Shown: piece by piece, positions 1 to 9,002 of the stretch
How positions within the stretch are numbered: the stretch's first letter is position 1
Layout: each line of letters opens with the position of its first letter
Assembly: GCA_017414505.1 (NCBI GenBank)
Contig: JAFQLQ010000016.1
Location: 1-52,482, forward strand
Source of the DNA: Clostridia bacterium
Lineage (GTDB): Bacteria > Bacillota > Clostridia > UMGS1840 > HGM11507
Direction of reading: 5' to 3'
DNA: 52,482 bases
Position numbers and translations under genes: made by a program
Notes under the pieces: model-generated
The model's database searches: none
Seen by the model: the letters and a program-made list of their open reading frames with translations, nothing else
What the model was told of the DNA's origin: nothing

Positions 1-38
1 GAAAAATTATTTATCAATGAAAAAGTGCCGGTGAAAAG

Positions 39-80
39 CCTCTCACTCCGGGAGAGGTGTCACGAAGTGACGGAGAGGGT
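39..80. repeat. REP-like intergenic repeat, copy 1
   Basis: A GC-rich block in AT-rich surroundings. CCTCTC (39-44) can pair with GAGAGG (52-57), and GTCAC (59-63) with GTGAC (67-71), followed by GGAGAGGGT (72-80). It shares the CTCCGGGAGAG core and the GAGAGGGT tail with the block at 147-196. Repeats of this look are common between genes in Clostridia. No coding frame fits. Confidence 0.6.
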
Positions 81-146
81 GAAAGACTCACGGCCACTGC
101 TTTCCGCCAAAATGAGCCTTGCCGTACCTTAGTACTGTCTGTGTTT

Positions 147-196
147 GGCTCGCCCTCCGGGAGAGCTGGCAGCGTTAGCTGACTGAGAGGGTTGAC
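147..196. repeat. REP-like intergenic repeat, copy 2
   Basis: Second GC-rich block. It carries CCCTCCGGGAGAG (153-165), a small stem CAGC-GTTA-GCTG (170-181) and GAGAGGGTTGAC (185-196). It has the same flanking core and tail as copy 1 but a different central hairpin, so the two are related but not identical units. The stretch between them (81-146) has no gene I can support. Confidence 0.6.
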
Positions 197-271
197 GAAA
201 TATACCTTCCTTTTTCGGCATCTTAAAGCGTGTCGATAGGTTTTATTTCTTTATGTTTTTATCTGTTAACA

Positions 272-1750
272 TTAAAGTATAATACAAATAAGCCCTCCGC
301 TGCCCTCGTTTATAATTTTCTGCAATGTTTCTCTCAGCTTTTCCTGTGCGTCCTCTGGCATTTTTGAAAGCTTATTGTGAAGCCCCTCGTTAACCAACTC
401 GTGAAGTGATTTTCCAAAAATATTTGACTGCCAGATTTTAATAGGATCAACTTCAAATTCGTTAAGCAGATAGTGAACAAGCTCCTCGGATTGTTTTTCG
501 GTTCCAACAATAGGCGAAACTACAGTTTCAATATCGGCTCTTATCATATGTATGGACGGTGCCGAAGCTTTTAGCCGCACGCCAAATTTATTTCCCTGCT
601 TTACTATTTCTGGCTCTTCCAGTGTAAGCTCATCTATTGTAGGCGAAACAATTCCATATCCACGCTGTTTTACCTCGTTTATGGCAAAAGAAATTTTGTC
701 GTATTCTTTTTTTGTTGCCGAAAGTCTGTTAAGTGTGGTTATAAGCATTTTATCGTCGGTAATTTCCATATCCGTTGTTTCGCTTATTATTTTGTAGAAT
801 AAGTCATCGTCCACAGAAAGTTCAATTTTTACGGTTCCTTTTCCGGAATCGGTTTCAGTTACAACGGCAGTTTTAATATTTTCACATTTGGAAAAATCTG
901 CTGTAATACTTCTGATATCACTTACCTTGTTTATTTTTTCGGTAACTGTTTTCACAGATGTAATAATTGATTCCTTAAGCCAATGACTGTCGCTTAATGC
1001 GTTAAGCCATTTCGGCAGAGAAATGCCAATTTCCTTAACGGGAAATTCATTTAATATTGTGCTGAGAATATTAAGCATTTCTTCTTTTGACATATCAAGA
1101 CAGCTTACCGGCATAACCGGAACATTATATTCGTTTTCGAGAACAGTTTTTAATTTAGCAGCCCTTTCTCCTCCCGGATTAACCGAGTTTAAAAGCACAA
1201 CAAAGGGTTTTCCCATTTCTTTAAGCTCGGATATAACACGTTTTTCCGCATCTATGTAGGATGCTCTGTCTATTTCCGAAATGCTTCCGTCGGTGGTTAC
1301 AACAAGTCCGATTGTGGAATGTTCTGTAATAACCTTTTTAGTTCCTATTTCCGCCGCACGAACAAAATCCATAGGTTCTTCCGACCACGGTGTTGAAACC
1401 ATTCTCGGATGGTCGTCTTCTATATAACCTAAAGAACCGTCTACAATATATCCAACACAATCTATAAGTCTTACCTTGCATTTTGAATTTTCGTTGGTAA
1501 CTACTGTTACTGCTTCGTTTGGAATAAATTTCGGCTCTGTTGTCATAATTGTTCTGCCCTGAGCACTTTGCGGCAGCTCATCCCTTGCTCTTTCTTTTCC
1601 GAAAGCATCCGAAATCTGCGGAATAACCAGATTATCCATAAAATTTTTTATAAAAGTTGATTTTCCCGTTCTTACAGGCCCCACAACCCCAATATAAATA
1701 TCACCTCCGGTTCTTTCGGCAATATCGTTAAGAACATTGTAATTGTCCAT
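272..1750 (-). CDS. spoIVA: Stage IV sporulation protein A (spore coat assembly ATPase)
   Basis: SpoIVA is the ATP-hydrolysing scaffold that polymerises on the forespore surface and anchors the coat. The 492-residue length matches the family. A Walker A motif GPVRTGKST lies at residues 24-32. The family's extended first domain with its DxxGY-type switch (LIDCVGY) follows, and the protein ends in GGLICIIL, the conserved tail used for forespore membrane targeting. A strong Shine-Dalgarno (AAGGAGG) precedes the ATG. Upstream on this strand, CATATACT (1783-1776) resembles a sigma-E -10 box, as expected for a mother-cell gene, but I could not pair it with a clear -35. It is transcribed away from secD. 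Identification is near certain; the promoter is tentative. Confidence 0.96.
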   Translation of the reverse strand: MDNYNVLNDIAERTGGDIYIGVVGPVRTGKSTFIKNFMDNLVIPQISDAFGKERARDELPQSAQGRTIMTTEPKFIPNEAVTVVTNENSKCKVRLIDCVGYIVDGSLGYIEDDHPRMVSTPWSEEPMDFVRAAEIGTKKVITEHSTIGLVVTTDGSISEIDRASYIDAEKRVISELKEMGKPFVVLLNSVNPGGERAAKLKTVLENEYNVPVMPVSCLDMSKEEMLNILSTILNEFPVKEIGISLPKWLNALSDSHWLKESIITSVKTVTEKINKVSDIRSITADFSKCENIKTAVVTETDSGKGTVKIELSVDDDLFYKIISETTDMEITDDKMLITTLNRLSATKKEYDKISFAINEVKQRGYGIVSPTIDELTLEEPEIVKQGNKFGVRLKASAPSIHMIRADIETVVSPIVGTEKQSEELVHYLLNEFEVDPIKIWQSNIFGKSLHELVNEGLHNKLSKMPEDAQEKLRETLQKIINEGSGGLICIIL

Positions 1751-1832
1751 TTATATTTCCTCCTTGTATTCAATTAGTATATGTATATTAACAGCTTGTA
1801 TGTTTTATTACAAAAAATTTTGCTGAAAAATA

Positions 1833-1861
1833 TTGATTTTATTGAAATAGTGTGATATAAT
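1833..1861 (+). promoter_or_regulatory. Sigma-A promoter for secDF
   Basis: TTGATT (1833-1838), a 17-base spacer and TATAAT (1856-1861). It lies 67 bases before the secD start, leaving a short untranslated leader. Confidence 0.75.
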
Positions 1862-1927
1862 TTGATAATGTATAATAACCTTGGTATGTAAAAATTTACC
1901 TTGGAGAAAAATTTAGGAGGAAATGGT

Positions 1928-3241
1928 ATGGCAAAAAGTATTACCAAGATAGTGGTAACTTTAATCATCATTGCAATATTAGGTTACACCGCAATGTTCG
2001 GTTTATCACTGTCATCATTACAGATTCCGATTAAATTCTCAAGCGTTCTTGATGATGAAAACGGAATAAGAAAAGGCTTTGACTTAACAGGTGGTTCTGT
2101 TATTGTTTACGAGGCTCAGTCAGAAACAACTCCATCTCAGGAAGCTATGAGTACAGTTGTTGATATTATGTATAAACGTCTGGAACGTTTAGGCTTCACA
2201 GAAGCTACAGTTTCCAAACAGGGTGACAACAGAGTTTCAATTGAAATTCCTTCTGTTACCAATCCCGATGAAGCTATTCAGATTTTAGGTGCTACTGCTG
2301 AACTTAAATTTGAAGATTCAGAAGGCAAAGAAGTTCTTACAGGTAAAGATGTTAAGGATGCTAAAGCAATGTACGCTCCTATCGACGAAAGCGGTATCAG
2401 TAAGCATTATGTTGAGCTTTCCTTGAATTCTGATGCTCAGGCAGCATTCTACGATGCTACAACAAGAATGAGCCAGAAAGCTGAAGGCGAAAACTTTATC
2501 GCAATCAAGCTTGACGATGAAGTATTCTCTCAGCCCAGAGTTCAGGAACCTATTAATTCCGATACAGCTATCATCTCCGGTGATTTCACTGCTGAAAGTG
2601 CTAAAGATCTTGCTACAACAATTAAAGAAGGTCAGCTTCCCTTTAAGCTTGAAGTTGCTGAAAGAAGAAGCTCCGGTCCTTCTCTTGGTGAATCCGCTCT
2701 TGAAAGCTGCTTATTTGCAGGCTTAATCGGTTTAATTATCGTATTAATTTATATGCTTGTTATGTATAGATTATGCGGTTTTGTTGCTGACATTGCGTTA
2801 ATTGCATACATTGTTCTTTTCGCACTTGTTATGGCTGCAACAAGAGCAAACTTAAGTCTTCCCGGTATTGCAGGTATCCTGCTTACAATCGGTATGGCAG
2901 TTGATGCTAACGTAATTATTTTTGAGAGAGTTAAAGAAGAATTAAAAGCAGGTAAATCTACAGGTGCTGCTGTTAACGCAGGTTTCCACAGAGCTGCAAG
3001 TGCTATTATCGATGGTAACGTTACAACTCTTATTGTTGCAGTTGTTCTTTACTTCTTCGGTACAGGTACTGTTGTAGGTTTTGCTACTACTCTTGGTATT
3101 GGTATTATCCTGAGCTTATTCACAGCTCTTGTTGTTACAAGGTTCTTACTTGGCGCTATATTTGATTTAAATATCAGAAATCCGTACTTATACGGACTTT
3201 CAAAATCTAAGAAAGCAAAGGAGGGCGAAGCTGATGTTTAA
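1928..3241 (+). CDS. secD: Protein translocase subunit SecD
   Basis: SecD uses the proton motive force to assist SecYEG-dependent protein export. The 437-residue protein has an N-terminal membrane segment (about residues 7-27), the D1 motif as FDLTGG, a large extracytoplasmic P1 region, and a C-terminal membrane block with the RND-type FERVKEE sequence and GFHRA. The frame stays open back to a TTG at 1901. I chose the ATG at 1928 because AGGAGG (1915-1920) sits 7 bases before it. The end overlaps secF by 8 bases, so the two are translationally coupled. SecD and SecF are separate here, unlike the fused SecDF of Bacillus. Confidence 0.96.
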   Translation: MAKSITKIVVTLIIIAILGYTAMFGLSLSSLQIPIKFSSVLDDENGIRKGFDLTGGSVIVYEAQSETTPSQEAMSTVVDIMYKRLERLGFTEATVSKQGDNRVSIEIPSVTNPDEAIQILGATAELKFEDSEGKEVLTGKDVKDAKAMYAPIDESGISKHYVELSLNSDAQAAFYDATTRMSQKAEGENFIAIKLDDEVFSQPRVQEPINSDTAIISGDFTAESAKDLATTIKEGQLPFKLEVAERRSSGPSLGESALESCLFAGLIGLIIVLIYMLVMYRLCGFVADIALIAYIVLFALVMAATRANLSLPGIAGILLTIGMAVDANVIIFERVKEELKAGKSTGAAVNAGFHRAASAIIDGNVTTLIVAVVLYFFGTGTVVGFATTLGIGIILSLFTALVVTRFLLGAIFDLNIRNPYLYGLSKSKKAKEGEADV

Positions 3242-4127
3242 TATTCTTGAAAAGAAAAAAATATTCTTCACAATCCCCCTTGTTATTGTTTTAGCAGGAA
3301 TTATTTGTATGTTTGTTTTCGGCGGCTTCAACCTTGATATTGACTTTGCCGGCGGTACAGAATTAGTTGTTGATTTCGGAAAAGAAATTAATAAATCCGA
3401 TATTGAAACTGCTGTTAAAGATGCGGTTTCCGCAAAATCTATTGTTATTCAGCAGTCATTAATAAACACAAGCGAATATTCTATTAAAACAGAAACATTA
3501 AACGCTGAACAGCAGGAAAAATTATGGAATGGTTTAAAAGAGAAATTTACTCTTGAAGATGAAGCAAGAATCTCTGTTGATTCTGTTTCTCCCACAATTG
3601 GTAAAGAGCTTACTCAGAGCGCTATACTTGCAATTATCATTGCAGTTATTCTGATGCTTATTTATATTACATTCAGATTTGAACTGCTTTCCGGTGTTGC
3701 GGCAGTTGTTGCACTTATACATGACGTTCTTATAATGCTTAGCTTCTATGTAATTCTGCAGATTCCGTTCAATACTACTGCTATTGCAGCACTTTTAACC
3801 ATTATCGGTTATTCTATCAATGATACCATCGTTATCTTTGACAGAATCAGAGAAAACGTAAGAGCTTCCAGAAGAGAACCTTTTGGCGATATTGCAAACA
3901 GAAGTGTATGGCAGACCATGATGCGTACAATCAACACATCTGTAACTACAATTGTTATGGTTGTTGTACTTTACATCTTTGGTGTTTCCGCTATTAAAGA
4001 TTTCGCACTTGCATTAATCATTGGTCTTCTTGCAGGAACATATTCTTCAATCTTTGTTGCAACACCTATCTGGTGCATGATCAGAGGTAACAAGAATACT
4101 CAGGCTCCAGCAAAAAAATCTAAATAA
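3234..4127 (+). CDS. secF: Protein translocase subunit SecF
   Basis: Partner of SecD in the export-driving SecDF complex of the cytoplasmic membrane. The 297 residues have a first membrane segment (about 12-32), a FAGGTEL motif just after it, a short periplasmic-side domain, and five C-terminal membrane segments. These include the conserved TIGYSINDTIVIFDRIREN region, where the Asp residues take part in proton conduction. The start codon lies inside the secD 3' end, with a GGAGGG ribosome site just upstream in secD. A lysine-rich cytoplasmic tail ends the protein. A hairpin resembling a terminator follows. Confidence 0.96.
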   Translation: MFNILEKKKIFFTIPLVIVLAGIICMFVFGGFNLDIDFAGGTELVVDFGKEINKSDIETAVKDAVSAKSIVIQQSLINTSEYSIKTETLNAEQQEKLWNGLKEKFTLEDEARISVDSVSPTIGKELTQSAILAIIIAVILMLIYITFRFELLSGVAAVVALIHDVLIMLSFYVILQIPFNTTAIAALLTIIGYSINDTIVIFDRIRENVRASRREPFGDIANRSVWQTMMRTINTSVTTIVMVVVLYIFGVSAIKDFALALIIGLLAGTYSSIFVATPIWCMIRGNKNTQAPAKKSK

Positions 4128-4142
4128 TTAAGCTTTGATCAA

Positions 4143-4175
4143 AGAGCATAGCTTTTAGGAGTTATGCTCTTTTTA
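4143..4175 (+). terminator. Terminator-like hairpin after secF, before an SLH gene
   Basis: AGAGCATA (4143-4150) pairs with TATGCTCT (4163-4170), followed by TTTTAT. The ribosome site of the next gene starts about 8 bases later, so this hairpin may act as an attenuator rather than a simple end. Confidence 0.7.
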
Positions 4176-4193
4176 TATAAGGAGGAAATAAAC

Positions 4194-5639
4194 ATGAGAA
4201 AATTAATTCTTTTAATATTTACTTTATCTTTAAGTATGCTTGTTCCTTTCAATGTTTTTGCGGATGGTGACGGAAATATTGGGTACGAAATGTTTCAAAT
4301 AGAAGAAGGCGAAAAAAGATATGCACAAAACGTTGCTGAAAATGGTTCAGGCAACGGTTGGAAATGGGATGCAGCAACAAAAACTCTTACCTTATGCGGA
4401 ATTACAGACGGAAACTTTTATCCTTATCACGTTTCGGACAAAACCGGACTTATTACAATTGTACTTGAAGACGGAACAGTAAACAGAATTTCCGGTAGAT
4501 TTATGCTTAATGGATGCAACTATATAATAAAAGGCAATGGTGAACTGCTTATCGAACAGGCAATCGGCGTTCTTTATGACGAAAACGGAAACTATCTTTA
4601 TGACGAAAACGGTTATGGAGTTGAAGGTCCTGTACCGAATCTTATGGATTGGAATACAACGGTTACAATTGAAAGCGGAACTATTACAGGGCTTGACCGT
4701 GGAATTCATATTCAGGGAAGATTAATAATGAATGGTGGAACTTTAAAGCTTGGATGCGGTATTTTCGGCGGTATTCAGAGTGATGTTCACAAGGTAGTAT
4801 TTAATGGTGGTAAAATTATAACGGCTTTACCTGCTATAACAAATCTTGATAAATATACAAGTGCAAAAAGTGTTGTTTCATTTTACAGACAGGATCCGGA
4901 CGCTATAATGCAAAGCGGATTGGAACCTTGTAATGCAACAGATGAAAACGGAAATGCACTAATCTGGAAACAGGAGGAAGATGCTGAGGGGTTTTTACAT
5001 CTGAATTTATATGACCAAAACGGTAATTATGCCACTTATGCTGAATTTACTCCTGCTGATTGTTATACAAGAACCGGAGAAAAAATATCTGATTGGGCAA
5101 AAGAAAGCTATTATAAAGCGTATGAAAATGATATTATTCCCAAAGATACCGATTACAAATTTGTGAGTGACACATTCAACGGGGCTGATTTAACAAAAAA
5201 TATTTCCAGAGGGCAGTTTACGGCTGTTGTTGTAAATTTATATGAAAAGTTAAGTGGACAAAGTCTTGAAAAGGGTATAATGCCTTTTTCGGATGTACGG
5301 TATATATATGAAGATTATGTTGCAAAAGCATATAATGCAGGTCTTATTTATGGCATGAGCGATACAGAATTTTCATCAGACAGTTTTTTGACCAGAGAAC
5401 AAGCAGCGGTAATACTTTCCCGAGTATATGCAAAATTAGTTGGTGAAGTTTCCCCGTCTGATAACAGTAAATTTACAGATGATTCCGATATCTCGGACTG
5501 GGCAAGGGATGCTGTGTATTTTATGGCGAAAAAGGGGATATTGCAAGGTATGGGCGAAAATATGTTTGCACCCAAAGCCAATACTCAAATACAACAGGCA
5601 ATTGCAATAGCAGTAAGAATTATGGAAAATATAAAATAA
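4194..5639 (+). CDS. Exported SLH-domain surface protein with N-terminal repeat-rich region
   Basis: A 481-residue exported protein of unknown specific function. It begins with a clear signal peptide (cleavage probably after VFA, near residue 24). Residues about 45-300 contain a GWKWDAATKTLTL motif, common in Firmicute surface proteins, followed by beta-helix-like segments (TVTIESG, LIMNGG, VVFNGG). Residues about 310-481 form three SLH repeats (for example FSDVRYIYEDYVAKAY and FTDDSDISDWARDAV), which bind secondary cell wall polymer and hold proteins on the wall. The start was set at 4194 by AAGGAGGAAATAAAC directly before ATG; the frame is open a little further upstream. No promoter fits between the preceding hairpin and this start. 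Confidence 0.85.
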   Translation: MRKLILLIFTLSLSMLVPFNVFADGDGNIGYEMFQIEEGEKRYAQNVAENGSGNGWKWDAATKTLTLCGITDGNFYPYHVSDKTGLITIVLEDGTVNRISGRFMLNGCNYIIKGNGELLIEQAIGVLYDENGNYLYDENGYGVEGPVPNLMDWNTTVTIESGTITGLDRGIHIQGRLIMNGGTLKLGCGIFGGIQSDVHKVVFNGGKIITALPAITNLDKYTSAKSVVSFYRQDPDAIMQSGLEPCNATDENGNALIWKQEEDAEGFLHLNLYDQNGNYATYAEFTPADCYTRTGEKISDWAKESYYKAYENDIIPKDTDYKFVSDTFNGADLTKNISRGQFTAVVVNLYEKLSGQSLEKGIMPFSDVRYIYEDYVAKAYNAGLIYGMSDTEFSSDSFLTREQAAVILSRVYAKLVGEVSPSDNSKFTDDSDISDWARDAVYFMAKKGILQGMGENMFAPKANTQIQQAIAIAVRIMENIK

Positions 5640-5672
5640 TGTAGATATATCTAAAATTATTTAAAAAACTGA

Positions 5673-5713
5673 TTGACAATACCCCACAATTTTTATACAA
5701 TATAAATTGTGGG
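5673..5713 (+). promoter_or_regulatory. Promoter with overlapping palindrome, LTA-synthase-like gene
   Basis: TTGACA (5673-5678), 17 bases, TACAAT (5696-5701). A 10-base inverted repeat, CCCACAATTT (5683-5692) and AAATTGTGGG (5704-5713), starts in the spacer and brackets the -10 box. It could be an operator. It could also be a terminator for the preceding gene, because an AT-rich run follows. Confidence 0.65.
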
Positions 5714-5755
5714 ATATTTATTTTATAATTACTGATACACAGGAGATGACATTTC

Positions 5756-7615
5756 TTGCTTGGCACAAAAATAAGAAACATAGTTGAAAACAGAATATTT
5801 GCAAGACTTTACTTTTTCATAGCACCGTTTATTCTGCTGCTTTGCATGGATATTTTAAGATTTGCAAACATCAGCTATCCTCAGCATTTGCTTACACCTT
5901 TTCTTTCTGTTAAAATTCTTATAACTTATATATATATACTGTTGTTTTTTGGATTCTTGTGTGCAATAGTGCGCCATAAGCCTACTGCATACCTTATAAC
6001 CTCGGTTATACTGTGGTTTATGAGCTTTGTTTCTACATTGATGGCGGAATTTACGGGGGATCCTTTGTTGCCCTCAGATATTTTACTTGCTACCAATGCA
6101 ACCGATATTGCATCGTTTATAAAAATAAAATTTGACATTTTTATACTTATTTCTCTGGCGCTTTTGATTTTTTCAATATATATTTATTACCGTTGTAATA
6201 AATATGAAGAAAAAATCAAACTGCATTTTGCATTAAATTCGATAATAAGCATTGCATTTGCAGGGATATTTGTGTTATCATCTTATCTGCTTTGCTTTAA
6301 CAACGGCTTCAGATACAAATTTTTGAAATCTATTGATGTAAATATTGCCGCTTTCAATCCCATTGAGGATTACGACGGCAACGGACTTATTCTTACATTT
6401 TTCCCACGCGTGGGAAGTTTATTTGTTGAAAAACCCGATAATTACTCTCCGGAAGCCATAGCGGAAATAAAGGAACGCAAGCCTGAAAACAAGACGTTTA
6501 AAACTCCCGATGAAATGCCTGCCATAATAGCAATTCAAAATGAAGCGTGGTGGGATACATCTCTTATTCCAAATATTGAAATCACTCCCGATCCTATGGA
6601 AAAAACAAGAAAAATAATGGCAGAAAGCCACGGCGGGAAAATGCTTTCAACCGTATATGCCGGCGGAACATGTATGCCTGAGTTTGAATTTTTAACGGGA
6701 CTTTCCTCGGTGCTTCTGCCGTCGGGAACTTATCCGTATATTCAGCATATTGTCAATGAAAAAAATTCCATTGTGCGTGAATTTAAAAACAATGGTTATG
6801 AAACTATTGCTTTTCATCCCTACAAACGGAATTTCTATAACCGTTCCAAAGCATATCCGCTAATCGGCTTTGACGAATTTCTTGGGATAGATAATACCGA
6901 CGGCCTTGTAAAAAGCGGAGGCTACATTTCGGATATGTCGGTTACCGATAAGATAATTGAATGTTACGAAAACCGGCAAAATGAAAACTTCTTTATGTTT
7001 TCTGTAACGATGCAAAATCACGGCGGATACGAACGTCCGAGATACGAAAATTATGATGTCACAGTTACAAGCAGCACGCTTTCAGAGAAGGATTTAAACG
7101 GAGCTAAAGACCACGCTCAGGGTGTTTACGAAGCCGATATAGCTTTTGAAAAGCTTGTAAATTACTTCAAAACTGTTGATAAACCCGTTATAATTGTTAT
7201 GTACGGCGACCATCTGCCTTTACTTGGTACAAATATGAGTACCTTGAAAGACGGTGGTTTTGTGCCCGACAAAGAGGGAATAAATATGGGAGACTATCCG
7301 TCACTATACGAAACCCCTTATGTTCTCTGGACTAACTACGATACCTCTGAATATATTCTTCCCGAGCGGATGAGTGCGGCGGCTTTAGGACTTACAGTTA
7401 TGAAAATGTCAGGAATTAAAAATACTGCATGGTATTTTGACACAGCAACGGAATTTTACAGCAAATATCCTGCATATCATCAGTATTTTGTGTTTAATCC
7501 GTCAGGTGAACAGTTCAGCGACATTGCCAGAGAAGATAAACAGCTTTTAGAAGATTATAAAATGATACAATATGATGTGCTTCACGGAAAAAATTATTAT
7601 CTGAAAGGAAATTAA
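5756..7615 (+). CDS. LTA synthase family protein (membrane phosphoglycerol transferase-like)
   Basis: A 619-residue membrane enzyme with an extracellular sulfatase-fold domain, as in lipoteichoic acid synthases, which polymerise glycerol-phosphate from phosphatidylglycerol. About five membrane segments fill residues 15-200. The catalytic domain follows with a metal-binding Glu (QNEAW, E263), the catalytic Thr in GGTCMPEFEF (T305), and YGDHLPLL (D485, H486). The start is TTG, supported by AGGAGA 9 bases upstream and by the lack of a suitable ATG. It sits 2 bases before the DUF1015 gene, so they form an operon. A teichoic acid or glycolipid modification role is equally possible; the substrate cannot be read from sequence. 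Confidence 0.85.
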   Translation: MLGTKIRNIVENRIFARLYFFIAPFILLLCMDILRFANISYPQHLLTPFLSVKILITYIYILLFFGFLCAIVRHKPTAYLITSVILWFMSFVSTLMAEFTGDPLLPSDILLATNATDIASFIKIKFDIFILISLALLIFSIYIYYRCNKYEEKIKLHFALNSIISIAFAGIFVLSSYLLCFNNGFRYKFLKSIDVNIAAFNPIEDYDGNGLILTFFPRVGSLFVEKPDNYSPEAIAEIKERKPENKTFKTPDEMPAIIAIQNEAWWDTSLIPNIEITPDPMEKTRKIMAESHGGKMLSTVYAGGTCMPEFEFLTGLSSVLLPSGTYPYIQHIVNEKNSIVREFKNNGYETIAFHPYKRNFYNRSKAYPLIGFDEFLGIDNTDGLVKSGGYISDMSVTDKIIECYENRQNENFFMFSVTMQNHGGYERPRYENYDVTVTSSTLSEKDLNGAKDHAQGVYEADIAFEKLVNYFKTVDKPVIIVMYGDHLPLLGTNMSTLKDGGFVPDKEGINMGDYPSLYETPYVLWTNYDTSEYILPERMSAAALGLTVMKMSGIKNTAWYFDTATEFYSKYPAYHQYFVFNPSGEQFSDIAREDKQLLEDYKMIQYDVLHGKNYYLKGN

Positions 7616-7617
7616 TT

Positions 7618-8838
7618 ATGAAAATACCTTTTAAAACAGCGGATATTCTTATTCCGCAGGAAAAATATCTTGAAAAATGGAGCGTTGTTGCCTGCGACCA
7701 GTACACCTCAGAGCCTGCATATTGGGAAAGAGTTGCAAACAATGTAGGAGAAGCGCCTTCGTCGTTTAAAATGATATTTCCCGAAATTTATCTTGAAAAT
7801 GACGGAAAAGAGGAACGCATTAAAAATATTAACGACAGTATGGCTTCGTATCTTGACGGCGACGTTTTCAACAAATACGGAAACGCTCTTATATATGTAA
7901 AAAGAACCGTAAACAGCGGCAAAATACGCAAAGGTATAATAGGTGCGGTGGATTTGGAGGCTTATAACTACAATAAAGGCTCGAAATCGCTTATTCGTGC
8001 AACTGAAGGAACAGTTTTAGAGCGAATACCTCCAAGAGTTCAGGTGCGTATAAATGCTCCTGCCGAAATGCCACATATAATGCTTCTTATTGACGATTAT
8101 AAGAAAACCGTTATTGAAAGCATAGATGAAACCAAGCTTAAAAAAGTATATGACTTTAATTTAATGGAAAACGGTGGTCATATTGAGGGCTATCTTATTG
8201 AAAATCCCGAAGAAATTATGGCGGCACTTACAAGTCTTGCAGACGGACTTGATCCCGAAAATCCCTTGCTTTTTGCAGTAGGCGACGGAAACCATTCTCT
8301 TGCAACCGCAAAGGAATGCTGGGAAAGAAAAAAACAGAATTTATCCGATTCTGAAAAAGAAACACACCCTGCAAGATACGCACTTACCGAAATTGTAAAC
8401 ATTCACGATGAGGCACTTGAATTTGAACCAATTCACAGAATTGTTTTTGATGTAGATTCCGAAAAACTGTTAAAAGAATTTTCCGAATACTATGAAATTT
8501 CAGAAACTGAAGGTATTCAGAAGGTTGTATGTGTATTAAATGGCGAAAACAAGGATTTATACATAAAAAATCCCAAAAGTAATCTTACAGTTGGAAGTTT
8601 GCAGATTTTCCTTGATGAATATATTAAGAAAAACGGCGGAAAAATTGATTATATTCACGGTGAAAATGTAGTTTCGGATTTATCCGCTAAGGAAAACAGT
8701 ATTGGTTTTCTTCTTCCTGCAATGGATAAGAGTGACCTGTTTAAAACCGTTATTTTGGATGGTGCATTACCCAGAAAAACATTTTCTATGGGTGAAGCAA
8801 ACGAAAAGAGATTCTATTTAGAAGTAAGAGCAATATAA
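7618..8838 (+). CDS. DUF1015 family protein
   Basis: A 406-residue cytoplasmic protein of the DUF1015 family, whose biochemical function is not established. Family features include the N-terminal ADILIPQ and ACDQYTSEPAYW segment and the central FAVGDGNHSLATAK motif (about residues 221-234), which looks like an active site or ligand loop. The length matches the family. It is translated from an ATG preceded by GAAAGGAAAT and follows the LTA-synthase-like gene by 2 bases. A strong terminator ends the pair. In other genomes members often lie near serine metabolism genes, but nothing here supports that role. Confidence 0.85.
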   Translation: MKIPFKTADILIPQEKYLEKWSVVACDQYTSEPAYWERVANNVGEAPSSFKMIFPEIYLENDGKEERIKNINDSMASYLDGDVFNKYGNALIYVKRTVNSGKIRKGIIGAVDLEAYNYNKGSKSLIRATEGTVLERIPPRVQVRINAPAEMPHIMLLIDDYKKTVIESIDETKLKKVYDFNLMENGGHIEGYLIENPEEIMAALTSLADGLDPENPLLFAVGDGNHSLATAKECWERKKQNLSDSEKETHPARYALTEIVNIHDEALEFEPIHRIVFDVDSEKLLKEFSEYYEISETEGIQKVVCVLNGENKDLYIKNPKSNLTVGSLQIFLDEYIKKNGGKIDYIHGENVVSDLSAKENSIGFLLPAMDKSDLFKTVILDGALPRKTFSMGEANEKRFYLEVRAI

Positions 8839-8848
8839 ACAGCAAAAA

Positions 8849-8877
8849 GAGGAGTTGCCTTGTTGCAACTCCTCTTT
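8849..8877 (+). terminator. Rho-independent terminator after DUF1015 gene
   Basis: GAGGAGTTGC (8849-8858), loop CTTGTT, GCAACTCCTC (8865-8874), then TTT. The stem extends with AA/TT pairs. Confidence 0.85.
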
Positions 8878-8899
8878 CCATATATTGTATGAAACTTAT

Positions 8900-8996
8900 T
8901 TCCTCCCAATTCATCTAACAGTATGTAAACGCCGTTAAATACTGATAACGGCGCCGCATAATATACATTATGCAATATATAAAAATCTGGGAGGAA
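8900..8996 (+). promoter_or_regulatory. Structured leader of S-layer-type gene with anti-Shine-Dalgarno
   Basis: TTCCTCCCA (8900-8908) is the exact reverse complement of TGGGAGGAA (8988-8996), which contains the ribosome site of the next gene. Between them lie two perfect hairpins: CGCCGTTA/TAACGGCG (8930-8937, 8946-8953) and GCATAAT/ATTATGC (8956-8962, 8967-8973). Together these can form a closed multi-stem leader. I see no convincing promoter, so whether transcripts include 8900 is unknown. Confidence 0.5.
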
Positions 8997-9002
8997 TTAT
9001 AA

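Noticed and set aside
1901..1927. TTG start for SecD nine codons upstream
   Set aside because: It has no ribosome site, and it would place the strong AGGAGG inside the coding region; the ATG at 1928 fits the site and family starts.
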